Assembly: GCF_017254915.1 (NCBI RefSeq)
Contig: NZ_JAFKCT010000012.1
Coordinates: forward strand, 1 to 64,000
Source: Algoriphagus oliviformis
Lineage (GTDB): Bacteria > Bacteroidota > Bacteroidia > Cytophagales > Cyclobacteriaceae
Reading direction: 5' to 3'
DNA: 64,000 nucleotides
Shown here: one piece after another, positions 1 to 9,004 of the stretch
How the letters are laid out: each line of letters begins with the position of its first letter
How positions within the stretch are numbered: the stretch's first letter is position 1
Translations under genes and position numbers: made by a program
The notes under the pieces: model-generated
Databases searched by the model: none
The model's input: only the letters and a program-made list of their open reading frames with translations
What the model was told of the DNA's origin: nothing

Positions 1-8
1 CCACATTC

Positions 9-49
9 CCACACTTCTTGAAAATCTAAATAGGGATTTTCAGGTGTGG
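9..49. repeat. Interrupted inverted repeat (hairpin) at the left edge
   Basis: An outer 6-bp arm (CCACAC, 9-14, with GTGTGG, 44-49) and an inner 8-bp arm (TGAAAATC, 19-26, with GATTTTCA, 35-42) could form one hairpin with a small asymmetric bulge. No T-run follows on either strand, so a terminator is not well supported. It could be the end of a repeat that continues off the window. The function is unknown. Confidence 0.35.
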
Positions 50-656
50 AAATATGGAAAACTCACGCCCTTCCTGTATACTTGACCTCAAACCATTCCT
101 GTCCTAAAGATTGGGGAATGCTCATTTCGAATTTGTTTTCACATCTGTCAACATCTAAAAAGTACAAATTTCCAATCCATGCCCTTCAAAAATTATACGA
201 CAAATCAGTCTTGAAAGGGGGACAAATTTGAGTCATTCGGGACTGGTTTGAATCGATTTGAATTAACCACCTGCATTAAAGGCCCTATAAAACACATAAA
301 GTTGACCGTAAAACAATAAACTAATTGATTAGCATATGGGACAGGCCCTTAAAAAAAACTGGTTTACAGCAACTTATATCTAAGGGAGGTCAAATAGGGG
401 GGCAGGTTCATTTTGCATCCACAATTCAAAATCTTTTTGAATCAAATCATTTTAAACCTCGTCAAATATGACTTAAAACGTTCTGAACACATATTTTTTG
501 GACTTGGATTTTGAATGACCTTTTTTCTTTTTGATGTTAGACCTGTAAACCAACCTATATTCTGAAAGGTGAAAATTCAAAAATGGACCTTTGAATTTCC
601 TGCAAATTCGAAGGTTGTAGAATTTTCCAGATTTGGATTCCTTTGAATGTTTCAGC
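50..656. other. Non-coding stretch, no gene seen
   Basis: This A+T-rich stretch carries no convincing reading frame. The only longer one (46-231, plus) has no recognisable family and an unlikely composition. No IS end, RNA gene or promoter could be supported. The DNA leads into the repeat and broken toxin-antitoxin pair downstream, consistent with a decayed accessory segment. Confidence 0.5.
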
Positions 657-707
657 CTCGTACAATTCGTACGATACGAGGGGTACGAGACGTACGAAGC
701 GTACGAT
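657..707. repeat. GTACGA-rich short repeat cluster
   Basis: About 50 bases carry repeated TACGA/GTACGA units, some inside the palindrome CGTACG (for example at 692-705), with variable 2-4 base linkers. This differs clearly from the flanking A+T-rich DNA. It lies about 45 bp upstream of the parDE operator. It could be a dispersed palindromic repeat or a protein-binding cluster; nothing in the window tells which. Confidence 0.55.
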
Positions 708-748
708 TCTTGAAATCCTGAATGCCTGAATCAACGCCTCTTACAAAA

Positions 749-766
749 CGGTGTATATTTACACCG
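749..766. promoter_or_regulatory. Palindromic operator upstream of parD
   Basis: CGGTGTA (749-755) and TACACCG (760-766) form a perfect 7-bp inverted repeat around TATT, ending 13 bp before the parD ATG. A further half-site (TACAC) follows at 771. ParD-type ribbon-helix-helix antitoxins usually autorepress from such palindromes, so this is the expected place and form of the operator. The enclosed A+T-rich core may be part of the promoter. Confidence 0.55.
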
Positions 767-779
767 AAATTACACAGCC

Positions 780-1016
780 ATGGCATGTCAAACTATAACC
801 GTAACAGAACCGAATGATCGCTGGTTAAAACAGAAAATCGAAGAAAATGAATAGGCCAGTAAAAGTGAGTTGATCAATGATTTGATTCGCCGCCAGCGAG
901 AACAGGAATCAGGTCGGATCTGGTTAAGAAATGAACTGATCAAAGGAGAGGAAAGTGGTCTTTCTACCAAGACAATGGCTGAAATATTAGAGGAAGCCAA
1001 AAGGCGGGCAAAATAA
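780..1016 (+). pseudogene. parD: Broken ParD-type antitoxin with an in-frame amber codon
   Basis: The frame opens with ATG at 780 and closes with TAA at 1014-1016, reading as a 78-codon protein interrupted by one TAG at 852-854 (codon 25). The N-terminal part (MACQTITVTEPNDRWLKQKI) and the part after the stop (ASKSELINDLIRRQRE) match the ParD/CopG ribbon-helix-helix pattern, where the lost residue is normally tyrosine in '(G/E)YAS.SE'. TAT or TAC to TAG is a single change. The frame is otherwise intact, so the lesion is recent or is read through. TAG is an ordinary stop in this window (the susD gene ends in TAG), so a recoded genome is unlikely. It is followed 5 bp later by parE. Confidence 0.75.
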
Positions 1017-1021
1017 GACCA

Positions 1022-1294
1022 ATGAGATTCGCACTTAGTCTCCGAGCAGAAGAATACCTAATTCGAATATTCTAGTATGGTTTGGAAACGTTCGGCGCAT
1101 TGCAAGCCGAGCAATACTTCAGCTCTCTGGAAAAAACCTTTGAGAGGATTGCTCAAAATCCTGAGATGTACCCTCTAGCAAACGATATCAGAACTGGCTA
1201 CCGCTTCTGTGTTCCTAGCTCACACACCATCTACTTTGCCCCAGACGAGCAGGTTAACATCATCCGGATAGTTGGGAAACAGAAATTCCCTTAG
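1022..1294 (+). pseudogene. parE: Broken ParE/RelE-type toxin with an in-frame amber codon
   Basis: ATG at 1022 opens a 90-codon frame with a single internal TAG at 1073-1075 (codon 18). Around the stop the sequence reads LRAEEYLIRIF-stop-YGLETFGALQAEQY, the usual ParE start where a glutamate (GAG) is expected in place of TAG. The rest, including 'FERIAQNPEMYP' and the final 'VNIIRIVGKQKF', is typical of the ParE/RelE plasmid-stabilisation fold, which poisons gyrase or cleaves mRNA. A TTG at 1082 could in principle start a shortened protein lacking the first strand and helix. Both partners of the module carry one amber each. Confidence 0.75.
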
Positions 1295-1427
1295 AAAACC
1301 GCAAATGGATTTGAATCCCATTTCACACGCCTACGGTTCTAGAGGATCGAACTCCTTGATTGACTCTAAAATCAAAAATCTCTTCAAAAAAAGAAGAGGC
1401 CAATCGACCTCTTCCCTATTTCATTTT

Positions 1428-1622
1428 TTAGATACCTGATGACTTCTTGTCCTGGAATAAAGCCAAGAGCTCGTAGACACAAGGAATTACGATCAGACCG
1501 GGCAGGGTTGGCGAAATCAAACCACCCAAAATCACCACCGCCATTGGGCTTTGGATTCGTTTCAGGGCTCTCCGCCTTTCCACACAAAAAAGGTCAAGCC
1601 GCCTGAAAATCCGCGACTTCAA
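1428..1622 (-). pseudogene. Remnant of an RND heavy-metal/multidrug pump C-terminus
   Basis: The 64-residue frame contains 'ALKRIQSPMAVVILGGLISPTLPGLIVIP', which matches the last transmembrane helix region of CzcA/CusA-type RND transporters ('RPLATVVIGGLISSTLLTLLVLP'). Those proteins exceed 1000 residues, and nothing of the rest is present upstream. It is therefore a degenerate 3' remnant. The residues before it do not match the transporter and the start is arbitrary. Function is presumably lost. Confidence 0.55.
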
Positions 1623-1715
1623 GGCTTCGTTAGCTACTTTGATATCTTCCTTTAAATCTAAATAACTGGATTACACCGCCGGCCTACCTTCCGCCTAATC
1701 GGCAAGTGGCCTGAC

Positions 1716-1757
1716 CAAAAAAGCAAAGGGCTATCGAATTCAAAACCCGGTAGCCCC
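1716..1757 (-). terminator. Probable terminator after the SDR gene
   Basis: On the minus strand a stem GGGCTACCG/CGATAGCCC (one mismatch) is followed within a few bases by a T-rich run (the A-run at 1717-1722 on the plus strand). It lies 23 bp beyond the SDR stop codon. Confidence 0.5.
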
Positions 1758-1779
1758 AGCTTGGGCGAGAATCTATTTA

Positions 1780-2646
1780 CTACAGGAAAGATTCGGTGAT
1801 CGTTTGTACCAATTTGGTTCCGTCAGGATCTGCTTGGGTCTTCAAATGGCAAAAATCCTCGGCCCAAGATGACGTTCGCACTCGCATGGGAGGGTTTTCG
1901 GATTGCGCAACGTCCAAGATCACCTCGGCCACCTGCAGTCCAGTCTGGTAAACTTGGGCCGCATCCTCTGAGGCCCTCTGCTGATTTGCCGCGAGGTATT
2001 TCTCAAAAATCGGCAAATATTCGCCAGACGCTAACTGCCCATCCACCACGGTCTTTCCTATCGCCGAAGTCATAAATTCAGTAGAAATCCCGCCTGGTTC
2101 GATATTGGATATCTTGATGTTGAATGCCTTCGAAACGTAGGCCGCCAGGCCTTCTGCAAATCCTTCGACGGCAAACTTTGCTCCGCAATAGAGCTCATTG
2201 AAGGGCTGGCCTACCAGGCCACCCACGGAGGTCACGTTGATAATCTGTCCAGATCGCTGGGCCCTCATGTAGGGCAAGACGGTTTGGGTGCAGAATACGA
2301 CGCCGAGATAGTTCACCTCGGTCACCCAACGGATTTCGTCTTCGCTCGCCTGCTCCGTTGTTTTGGCGAATCCCGCCCCCGCATTGTTGATCAGCAGGTC
2401 GATTCTACCGTCTTTTTCGATCACTGTTTCCACGGCATTTTTGATCGACTGGAGGCTCGTCACGTCCAGTTCGAGGATCTCAATATCCAAAGCCTCTTTC
2501 TGGATTTTCTCCCTAAGGGCCTCTGACTTGTCCAGGTTTCGCATCGATGCATAGACCTTGAAGTTGTTTTTGGCAAACAGGATAGCCGCTTCAAAGCCGA
2601 CTCCCGTGGATGTTCCAGTGATGATGACGTTCTTTTTCATATTCAT
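1780..2646 (-). CDS. SDR-family NAD(P)-dependent oxidoreductase
   Basis: This 288-residue classical short-chain dehydrogenase has the cofactor motif TGTSTGVG at residues 11-18, the structural NNAG, and an active-site YxxxK in 'YCGAKFAVEG'. The family oxidises or reduces alcohol/ketone groups with NAD(P) in the cytosol; the substrate cannot be read from sequence. It has no signal peptide. A second Met two codons in (2640) is an alternative start. A Crp/Fnr-type regulator lies 89 bp upstream on the same strand, so the two are probably functionally linked. A stem-loop follows the stop. There is no evident tie to the galactan genes. Confidence 0.85.
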   Translation of the reverse strand: MNMKKNVIITGTSTGVGFEAAILFAKNNFKVYASMRNLDKSEALREKIQKEALDIEILELDVTSLQSIKNAVETVIEKDGRIDLLINNAGAGFAKTTEQASEDEIRWVTEVNYLGVVFCTQTVLPYMRAQRSGQIINVTSVGGLVGQPFNELYCGAKFAVEGFAEGLAAYVSKAFNIKISNIEPGGISTEFMTSAIGKTVVDGQLASGEYLPIFEKYLAANQQRASEDAAQVYQTGLQVAEVILDVAQSENPPMRVRTSSWAEDFCHLKTQADPDGTKLVQTITESFL

Positions 2647-2735
2647 GGTATGGTTTATCCGTTTTGGGACAAAGGTCTCCCAAGAGCGGCGTCACACACT
2701 TGCCAAATGACAAGAACAACACGAAGCTTGGACTT

Positions 2736-3332
2736 CTATTTTGTGGCAAGGGCTTTCCTGATCCTACTCAGGGAAAAGGGAGTCATCCCCAGATAGGAGG
2801 CGATGTGATTCAATGCCACTCGCTGGGCGATCGTCGGGTAGACATTTAAAAAATTCAAATAAGCGCTCTGCGCGTCGACATTGATTAGGTTTCGCTGGAA
2901 CGTGGTCTTACGAAGCAGTACATCATTGACGACCTTCTGGATCGTCGATTCCCATTGGGGGATTTCCTTGCAAAAAATATCCCATGCGCCTCTGGAAATC
3001 ACAATGACCTCGCAGTCAACCTCCGCCTGTATGCTTCCGGCGCTGGGAGAAAACTCGAAGAAACTAGTCACATTGCCGACAAACTCGTTTTCCGCCATGA
3101 AATGCGCCGTGACCTCGTTTCCTTGTGCATCGTAGAAAAAATAGCGAAAAACCCCCGATATGGTAAATCCAACCTCGGTGCACCGTTGCCCGCTATTGAC
3201 AAAAAACTCCTTGGATCCATACCTCCTGACCTCTACATACCTGTGGATCAGGCTAATATCCCCGGGAGAAAAATCATGACGTTTTTTCAAGAACCCAGTC
3301 AGCTTCTCCTTGGTTGTTTCTTTCGTTGACAT
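2736..3332 (-). CDS. Crp/Fnr-family transcriptional regulator
   Basis: This 198-residue protein has an N-terminal cyclic-nucleotide-binding-like beta-barrel (about residues 30-120, with 'GFTISGVFRYFFYDAQGNEVTAHF') and a short C-terminal helix-turn-helix ending in 'IASYLGMTPFSLSRIRKALA'. This matches the Bacteroidota Crp subgroup typically found beside an oxidoreductase gene. The ligand is unknown; the arginine pattern for cAMP binding is not evident. It sits directly upstream of and co-directional with the SDR gene, which it may control. Confidence 0.85.
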   Translation of the reverse strand: MSTKETTKEKLTGFLKKRHDFSPGDISLIHRYVEVRRYGSKEFFVNSGQRCTEVGFTISGVFRYFFYDAQGNEVTAHFMAENEFVGNVTSFFEFSPSAGSIQAEVDCEVIVISRGAWDIFCKEIPQWESTIQKVVNDVLLRKTTFQRNLINVDAQSAYLNFLNVYPTIAQRVALNHIASYLGMTPFSLSRIRKALATK

Positions 3333-3491
3333 CAGGGTCGAATTCGGTTTTCTAGTTGTTGGCTAGTACAAAGGTTACCAATCCCAGCCAAAAGTAAAAG
3401 CCGCACCTTTGCCTTTCCAAGCTCTTGGCCCGCTGATTGTCTCGCCTGACTTTGGCCAAGACCGCAGCCCATAGCCGAGCCATGGCGATAC

Positions 3492-3519
3492 AAAAAAACC
3501 GGGACTTTCGCCCCGGCTT
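3492..3519 (-). terminator. Rho-independent terminator after susCD
   Basis: On the minus strand a G+C-rich stem (CCGGG paired with CCCGG around GCGAAAGT) is followed by an uninterrupted T-run (seven A at 3492-3498 on the plus strand). It lies about 40 bp beyond the SusD stop codon and closes the SusC-SusD transcription unit. Confidence 0.8.
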
Positions 3520-3556
3520 TCCAATTAATTAACCCAATCGTAGCATCTGTTTAAAT

Positions 3557-5266
3557 CTAGTAGCCATAGTTCTGTAGTATTCCGGTCTTTTCCACTTCGC
3601 TGAGCGGTATGGGCAGATAGTAGTTTGCCACGACAAAAGACCTGTTTTCGATTTGCACCTTGGTCATGACCAGCCTCCCGGTCTTGTCGAGGTTCCCGTT
3701 GGCATCCACTCGCTTCCACTGCACGCCCTGGATATCTTCTGCGATCTTGTCCGCATCCATCCAGCGGCGCAGGTCAAAGAAACGGTGGCCTTCATAAGCC
3801 AGCTCCATCTGTCGCTCGTATTTGATGTCTTCCAACAAAGCCTGTCCGCTGCTTTGGATGGCTGGCAAGCCTACCCGTTGGGCTACCATACTCACGTATT
3901 TGCGGGCTTCCTCCTCGTTGCCCAGGTGAAACTGCGCCTCTGCGTAGTTCAGGTAGATTTCCGGAAGTCGGGCCAGTGGATAGGGCCTTCTCGGAGACTG
4001 TTCCACGTCGATGGTGATGGACTCGTCCAGAAATTTCCTGAGATTGTAGCCGGTGGCGGCATAGTGTATCTGTCCTGGCGCCTCTTTGGCATCTGCTCCG
4101 CCGGGGGAAGAATAGTCCAGAAGTCCACCCCGGAAATCAGCCCCTTGGAAGTTGATGTTGGCGTACATCCTCAGCTCCCGGTTTGCATAGATGGCATTTT
4201 CGTCATAGCCGCTACCAGGCTCGTTTACCCGCTTGCCATTGGCCATCTTGAAGTCCATCACGAAATTGTGCGTGGGATTGCTGAGTCCCCATCCCCCCGA
4301 GCTGTGCGGGGATTGGGCCTTATCCGGCAGTGTGTTGAAGTCGTTTGGCGTGTTAGGAAACTCCGGGCTGTACGGCCTGCCGAGGATCAGCTCGCTGTTG
4401 GGCTTCAGGAACATGTCCTGATAGTCTTTTGGAGAGGATACCGGCACCAGGGAATAGGCATTGGCATCAATCAGCTCTTTCGCAGCATCCGCAGCATCCT
4501 GCCATTTGGTCGGTTTGGTGTAGTCATACAGCGGGCCATTGGGGACAGTCGCCGGGTCATGGAGCTCACTGGCCGCATACAGCAGCACGCGGGACTTCAG
4601 TGCCATGCAGGCTCCTTTGGATACACGACCAAATTCCGGCCCGGTTCTGGTCATTTTTGAATCAGGCAAAAGAGCAATGGCATCATTGAGATCCTTCACG
4701 ATGAAGTCCACACAGTCCTCGTAGGAGCTACGCGGCACCACAAAATCATCCCCAAGCTGAAAAGGCTTGTCAATGAGCGGCACGCCCCCATGGAAATTGA
4801 TGAGCTTGGCATAAGCGTTGGCACGCAGGTACAGCATCTCAGCCTTGAGGATTGCCACCTCCTCAGGATTGCTCTTCGCTACTGGAGCATCTTCGATGTC
4901 CACCAAAAACTGGTTGACCACGCCTACAAAGCTGTAGTAGCTCGCCCATTTGTTCCGGAAAAAGCCGAGGTTGTTTGGAGCGATGAGAGCTCTGGTGATG
5001 AGGAAATTCTGGGGTACAAAGTGAAACCAGGCTTCGTCGGAAGCATTCTCGATGTTGATCCGACGGGTCCACCAGTCGGCAAAGTTCATCCCCCAGTTTT
5101 CGGTACTGTTGTAGGCGTAGAACACGTATCGCTCGGTCAGCTCGATGTTGCTGTAGATATCCACGTCGGAATAGGCGTTTCCGGGCTTGGTGTCCAGGAC
5201 GTCCATACATCCGTTGCTGACCAGGGAGGTCAGGACAAACAGGATCGCAAGTTTTATTTTTTTCAT
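3557..5266 (-). CDS. SusD/RagB-family outer-membrane glycan-binding lipoprotein
   Basis: This 569-residue surface lipoprotein binds oligosaccharides and caps the SusC channel beside it. The start at 5266 was chosen because it gives a lipoprotein signal (MKKIKLAILFVLTSLVSNGC, lipobox Cys20) followed by 'DVLDTKPGNAYSD', typical of SusD. Upstream in-frame Met codons add an unlikely 25 residues. The C-terminal half has the usual 'YPLARLPEIYLNYAEAQ' and 'ERQMELAYEGHRFFDLRRW' segments of the family. It lies 13 bp after susC in the same transcript and ends in TAG before a terminator. The context suggests carrageenan-type galactan oligosaccharides as ligand (inference). Confidence 0.93.
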   Translation of the reverse strand: MKKIKLAILFVLTSLVSNGCMDVLDTKPGNAYSDVDIYSNIELTERYVFYAYNSTENWGMNFADWWTRRINIENASDEAWFHFVPQNFLITRALIAPNNLGFFRNKWASYYSFVGVVNQFLVDIEDAPVAKSNPEEVAILKAEMLYLRANAYAKLINFHGGVPLIDKPFQLGDDFVVPRSSYEDCVDFIVKDLNDAIALLPDSKMTRTGPEFGRVSKGACMALKSRVLLYAASELHDPATVPNGPLYDYTKPTKWQDAADAAKELIDANAYSLVPVSSPKDYQDMFLKPNSELILGRPYSPEFPNTPNDFNTLPDKAQSPHSSGGWGLSNPTHNFVMDFKMANGKRVNEPGSGYDENAIYANRELRMYANINFQGADFRGGLLDYSSPGGADAKEAPGQIHYAATGYNLRKFLDESITIDVEQSPRRPYPLARLPEIYLNYAEAQFHLGNEEEARKYVSMVAQRVGLPAIQSSGQALLEDIKYERQMELAYEGHRFFDLRRWMDADKIAEDIQGVQWKRVDANGNLDKTGRLVMTKVQIENRSFVVANYYLPIPLSEVEKTGILQNYGY

Positions 5267-5279
5267 CTTGAATGGTGTC

Positions 5280-8200
5280 TTAAAGTTGAATATTCGCCCC
5301 GATCGTATAGGTCTTGAGCGGCCCATACAGTCCAGCTTCAAAATTGTAGTAGCGGCTCATCTCCGGATCAAAGCCTTTTAGGTCTTTCATGTGGTCAAAA
5401 GTCAGCAGGTTTGACCCTCTCACATACACCCTCACCCTGGCAAACTTCATCAGGTTTTCCGGCACATTGTAGGCAATCTCCATGTCCTTGAGCCGGACAA
5501 AGGAGGCATTGCGTATCCAAACATTGGACAGTCGGGAATTGTAGGTATCATTCAGCCCGAAGGCGCGCGGGTAAGCCGCGTCGGTGTTTTCGGGAGTCCA
5601 GCGCTGCTCGAAGAGGAATGCTGGCCTGTTGCCCTCATTGTCATACCTTACCTCGATCTCGGCTTCACCCTGACCTTGGAGCAGCACGTTTAGCTCAAAG
5701 TTCTTGTACATCAACGCCCCCGACAAGCCGTACTGGAGTCTCGGAACCGGAGAGGTATATTTCCGGATTTGGTCAGCGCCGGTGATCTTGCCATCGCCAT
5801 CGGTATCCACATACTTGACGTCCCCGGGCACTGTACCCGGGATCTTTGCCACGGTCTGATCTACTTCTTCTTGGGTTTTGAAAAGCCCATCTGAAGGATA
5901 GATCACAAAAGAGTTCATCGGATGGCCTTCCTGTTTTCTGTATTCCGGTACGTTTGCCGCCTCGTCCATGTACACGATCTTGTTTTCAGCCATGGTGAAG
6001 TTGCCCCCCACTCGGTAAGTCAATTCTCCTTTGGTGTTGGTGTAGTTCAGCTCAGCCTCGTACCCAAAGCTGTTGACGATGCCCAGGTTTTCCTGCGGAA
6101 GCTGCAAGGCTGCGTAGTCAGGAATGGACGCGTTTCGCTGGATGAGGATGTTGGAGCGCTTCTGGAAAAAGTAATTGAAATCCCCCGACAGCTTGTCCCC
6201 AAACATGGCGAAGCTCACCCCGATGTTTTTCGAATCGGCGGTCTCCCAAGTGATGTCGGGATTGGGCACGTTGCTGTTGTAGAAGGCGTTGTATTGCGTC
6301 GGAATCTCCCCAAAGAAGTAAAAATTCTGAATCTGCCCGTTGTAGCCCCCGTAGCGGTACTGTCTCAGGTATTGGAAGCCCGGCACACGGTCATTTCCCA
6401 TCTTGGCCCACGAGGCCCGCAGTTTCAAAAACGACATCCACTCCTGTGACCCGGCCATGAAGTCTTCCTCGGAAAGCACCCAGCCTGCCGATACCCCCGG
6501 GAACAAGCCAAACTGCTTGTCCGGCGCGAATACACTGGATCCGTCATACCTCAGGGTAAAATCCAGCAGGTATTTCTTTCGATAGTCGTAGGACACTGAG
6601 CCGAAATAGTTGAGACGGCCATACTCTGACTCCACGCCCGTACTGCTCTGTCCTTCCTGTCCCCCGGCAAACAAGGACGGGTGCTCAGCTGAGATCAAGT
6701 CCCTTTTGTAAGCCGAAAAGGAGGAGCTGTGGCCCGACATCTGCTCGAAGGCTACGAAGCCTTTGATCGAGTGCCGGTCAAACGTGCGGTCGTAGTTGAT
6801 CTGCACGCTGTAATATTGGTCGTCCGTCTTGTCGTGGGAGTCGGTCAAGCTCAGGAAATCCCCCGTGTTGAAATTAAAGCCGCGGAAAGGAATATATTGC
6901 CCCGTCGCCTGGTCGTAGTCATACACCGTCCAGGTGTCGTTGAACTCCTTGCCCTTGTTGTTGCTCAGGATGTATCTGGCAATGGCTTTTGCGGAAAGAC
7001 CCTTGGTCACCTTGTCCAGGTTGAGAGCCATGAAGAACCTTCCCCGTAGCTCGTTGTAGACCGACTCGTTGAATCCAGAGGCAGCGCTGGCCATCACGGC
7101 GGGATTGGCGCCATTTTCCGCGCCTAGGCCATAGAGACCGTTAGGATACTGCCCCACGCGCGTAGGCAAGTTGACTTGTAGCTGCTTGTGGATGAAGCCT
7201 GCATCCACTCCGGGCTGGGTTCTTTTGTCGTTGGTGCCGTATAGATCCGCTCCAAAGGACAGCATGTCGCTGATGGTGATGTCCAGGTTGGAGCGGATTT
7301 GGTATTGCTTGAAGTTCAGGTCGCCTGATTCAAACAAGCCTCCCTGGTTAAACTGGTTGCCGCTGACGAAGTAGCGGACATTCTTTGCCGCGCCGGATAT
7401 CGACAGACTGTTTCTGGTTTCAAAGGAGTAGTCCCGCATCGTCAGGTCATACCAGTCCGTGTTGGGATAGTTGATGGGATCGTTGTTGGCGGCGTACTTG
7501 GCGATCTCTTCCTGGCTGAATTCCGCCGGGTTGCCATTTCGCTCATTGACCTCGTTTTTGTAGATGGCGTATTGCTCCGAGTTCATCATCTGTGGCACTC
7601 TGGTGAAGGCGCCCCATTGGTTAGAGGTGGTGAAGTTTACCACCGCTTTGCCTTCCTTGCCACGCTTGGTGGTCACCAGGATGACCCCGTTGGCAGCCCT
7701 AGCACCATAGATCGCAGCCGCGGCATCTTTCAGCACGGTGATGCTCTCAATATCGCCTGGCGCCAAAAAGGAGAAATTGGCAGTCGGCACCCCATCCAGG
7801 ATAATCAATGGCGCATTGTTGTTGAGCGTAGATGTACCCCGAATCAGAAAGGTGGTCTGGTCTGTGCCTGGATAGCCCCCACGGTCGGCCACGATGAGGC
7901 CAGGGACCTTGCCCGCCAGGGACTTACTGAGGTTGCTGGTGGAAGAGCGCGCGATGTCGTCGGAATTGACCGTGCTCACCGAGCCCGTGAGCTCTCCGCG
8001 GGTACGGGTACCGTAGCCTACCACGACCACCTCGTCCAGTTCGGAATCGTCCAATGCCAGCAGGGCATTGACCACCGCACTCTCCCCCACTGGGATCTCT
8101 AGCGTCTTGTACCCGATGAAAGAGAACACCAACACCGCATCGTCCGCCACGGTCAGCTGATACTCCCCATCCGCACCGGTGACGGTTCCGTTGGTAGTGC

Positions 8201-8435
8201 CTTTTTCGAGAACCGTCGCCCCGGGCATTCCCTGGCCCGTCTCGTCGGAGACTACTCCTTTGACTTGTTTCTGTTGGTACGTTCCAGCAGGCGTGACACC
8301 TGACTCAGTGTCGAGCGGCTGGGCTTGTGCTATTGGGTGGAGTGCCGCCCCCAGGAGAAAAACCATTCCGATTTTTGCATAGAGGAGCCGTCCACCGAAA
8401 AGCCCCTGAGGCTTTCCGAGGTAAAACCAATTCAT
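5280..8435 (-). CDS. SusC/RagA-family TonB-linked outer-membrane transporter
   Basis: This 1051-residue protein is full length for the family. In order it has a signal peptide (ending near 'HPIAQAQ'), a carboxypeptidase-like regulatory domain ('VKGVVSDETGQGMPGATVLEKG'), a TonB-box-like 'DEVVVVGYG', a plug domain (to about residue 270) and a long beta-barrel. It imports oligosaccharides across the outer membrane using TonB energy, together with the SusD partner 13 bp downstream. The 5' region of 570 bp contains a 21-bp direct repeat at 8716-8746 that is shared with three other transcription units here, placing it in the putative AraC regulon of module C. Confidence 0.95.
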   Translation of the reverse strand: MNWFYLGKPQGLFGGRLLYAKIGMVFLLGAALHPIAQAQPLDTESGVTPAGTYQQKQVKGVVSDETGQGMPGATVLEKGTTNGTVTGADGEYQLTVADDAVLVFSFIGYKTLEIPVGESAVVNALLALDDSELDEVVVVGYGTRTRGELTGSVSTVNSDDIARSSTSNLSKSLAGKVPGLIVADRGGYPGTDQTTFLIRGTSTLNNNAPLIILDGVPTANFSFLAPGDIESITVLKDAAAAIYGARAANGVILVTTKRGKEGKAVVNFTTSNQWGAFTRVPQMMNSEQYAIYKNEVNERNGNPAEFSQEEIAKYAANNDPINYPNTDWYDLTMRDYSFETRNSLSISGAAKNVRYFVSGNQFNQGGLFESGDLNFKQYQIRSNLDITISDMLSFGADLYGTNDKRTQPGVDAGFIHKQLQVNLPTRVGQYPNGLYGLGAENGANPAVMASAASGFNESVYNELRGRFFMALNLDKVTKGLSAKAIARYILSNNKGKEFNDTWTVYDYDQATGQYIPFRGFNFNTGDFLSLTDSHDKTDDQYYSVQINYDRTFDRHSIKGFVAFEQMSGHSSSFSAYKRDLISAEHPSLFAGGQEGQSSTGVESEYGRLNYFGSVSYDYRKKYLLDFTLRYDGSSVFAPDKQFGLFPGVSAGWVLSEEDFMAGSQEWMSFLKLRASWAKMGNDRVPGFQYLRQYRYGGYNGQIQNFYFFGEIPTQYNAFYNSNVPNPDITWETADSKNIGVSFAMFGDKLSGDFNYFFQKRSNILIQRNASIPDYAALQLPQENLGIVNSFGYEAELNYTNTKGELTYRVGGNFTMAENKIVYMDEAANVPEYRKQEGHPMNSFVIYPSDGLFKTQEEVDQTVAKIPGTVPGDVKYVDTDGDGKITGADQIRKYTSPVPRLQYGLSGALMYKNFELNVLLQGQGEAEIEVRYDNEGNRPAFLFEQRWTPENTDAAYPRAFGLNDTYNSRLSNVWIRNASFVRLKDMEIAYNVPENLMKFARVRVYVRGSNLLTFDHMKDLKGFDPEMSRYYNFEAGLYGPLKTYTIGANIQL

Positions 8436-8715
8436 ATTAGTACGTTTAAGTGGATAGAATTTTTATGTTTCCCATTGCGGGAAAGAGCTAGTCGCCATCG
8501 GTCTGATGGTCTTGGAAGGCAAGGCGAAAACCGCTCGCCCGGCTTGCGTCAGCGCAAATCCTCTAGAGTTGGAGTTGTTTCATAGGTGACTTGATTTTGG
8601 GTTTGTTTTAGCTTATTGACTTCTTTTTGATCGAATTCCCCGGGAAAAACAGCATACTTTCCAGTGTCATTCTATGGTATAAATTACCCCAATTTCCCTC
8701 TGCAATCATTCGTCT
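8436..8715. other. Leader and promoter region of the susCD unit
   Basis: No gene is seen between the SusC start and the AraC-type direct repeat. The promoter must lie here on the minus strand, but I could not identify -33/-7 elements with confidence. A further weak half-site (TTACC, 8684-8688) is out of phase with the repeat at 8716-8746. Confidence 0.4.
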
Positions 8716-8746
8716 CATTTACCCCCGACTTACACAATTTTACCCC
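8716..8746 (-). promoter_or_regulatory. Direct-repeat regulator site upstream of susC (site 1 of 4)
   Basis: Read on the minus strand, GGTAAAAT is followed 21 bp later by GGTAAATG (plus-strand TTTACC at 8739-8744 and 8718-8723). The linker GTGTAA-TCGG is shared with site 2 at 18048-18076. A 21-bp period puts both halves on one DNA face, the usual form of an AraC-family site. It lies about 280 bp upstream of the SusC ATG. The likely ligand is the AraC protein at 25144-26004. Confidence 0.75.
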
Positions 8747-8942
8747 TCTTTTATCTTCCTCCGTCCAGGAGCCTTTTGGCACAACCGAGGCGACTAAGGC
8801 CAACACGAATATTCAAACAGCTGTTTTTCAGACAAATGAAAAACTTTCGCTTCTCCATATCCAAAAATAGGCCCATTCAGCCACCGACATCACGATGAAA
8901 CCAGCGGGTAAAATCTATCTAGTCCAAGCCAGCCTAAAACAA

Positions 8943-8975
8943 CAAAAAAGCGGCTTGGGAGTTCGCCCAAGCCGC
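8943..8975 (-). terminator. Rho-independent terminator after the GH129-like gene
   Basis: A perfect 10-bp stem (GCGGCTTGGG, 8950-8959, with CCCAAGCCGC, 8966-8975) and a 6-base loop are followed on the minus strand by six T (A-run 8944-8949). It lies 30 bp beyond the GH129-like stop and ends the 9.0-17.9 kb operon. Confidence 0.9.
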
Positions 8976-9004
8976 CTGTGGAGTCAAGCGAACTTTTACA
9001 GTAT

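Noticed and set aside
46..231. Short open frame of 61 residues at the left edge
   Set aside because: No family resemblance, unusual composition, and no neighbouring signals; treated as non-coding.
657..707. CRISPR array
   Set aside because: The repeat units are about 6 bases with 2-4 base linkers, with no spacer-size intervals and no cas genes.
780..1294. Genome-wide reassignment of TAG as a sense codon
   Set aside because: Well-supported genes here end in TAG (the susD gene, stop at 3557-3559) and none of the other large genes contains an internal TAG. Decay of the parDE pair is simpler.
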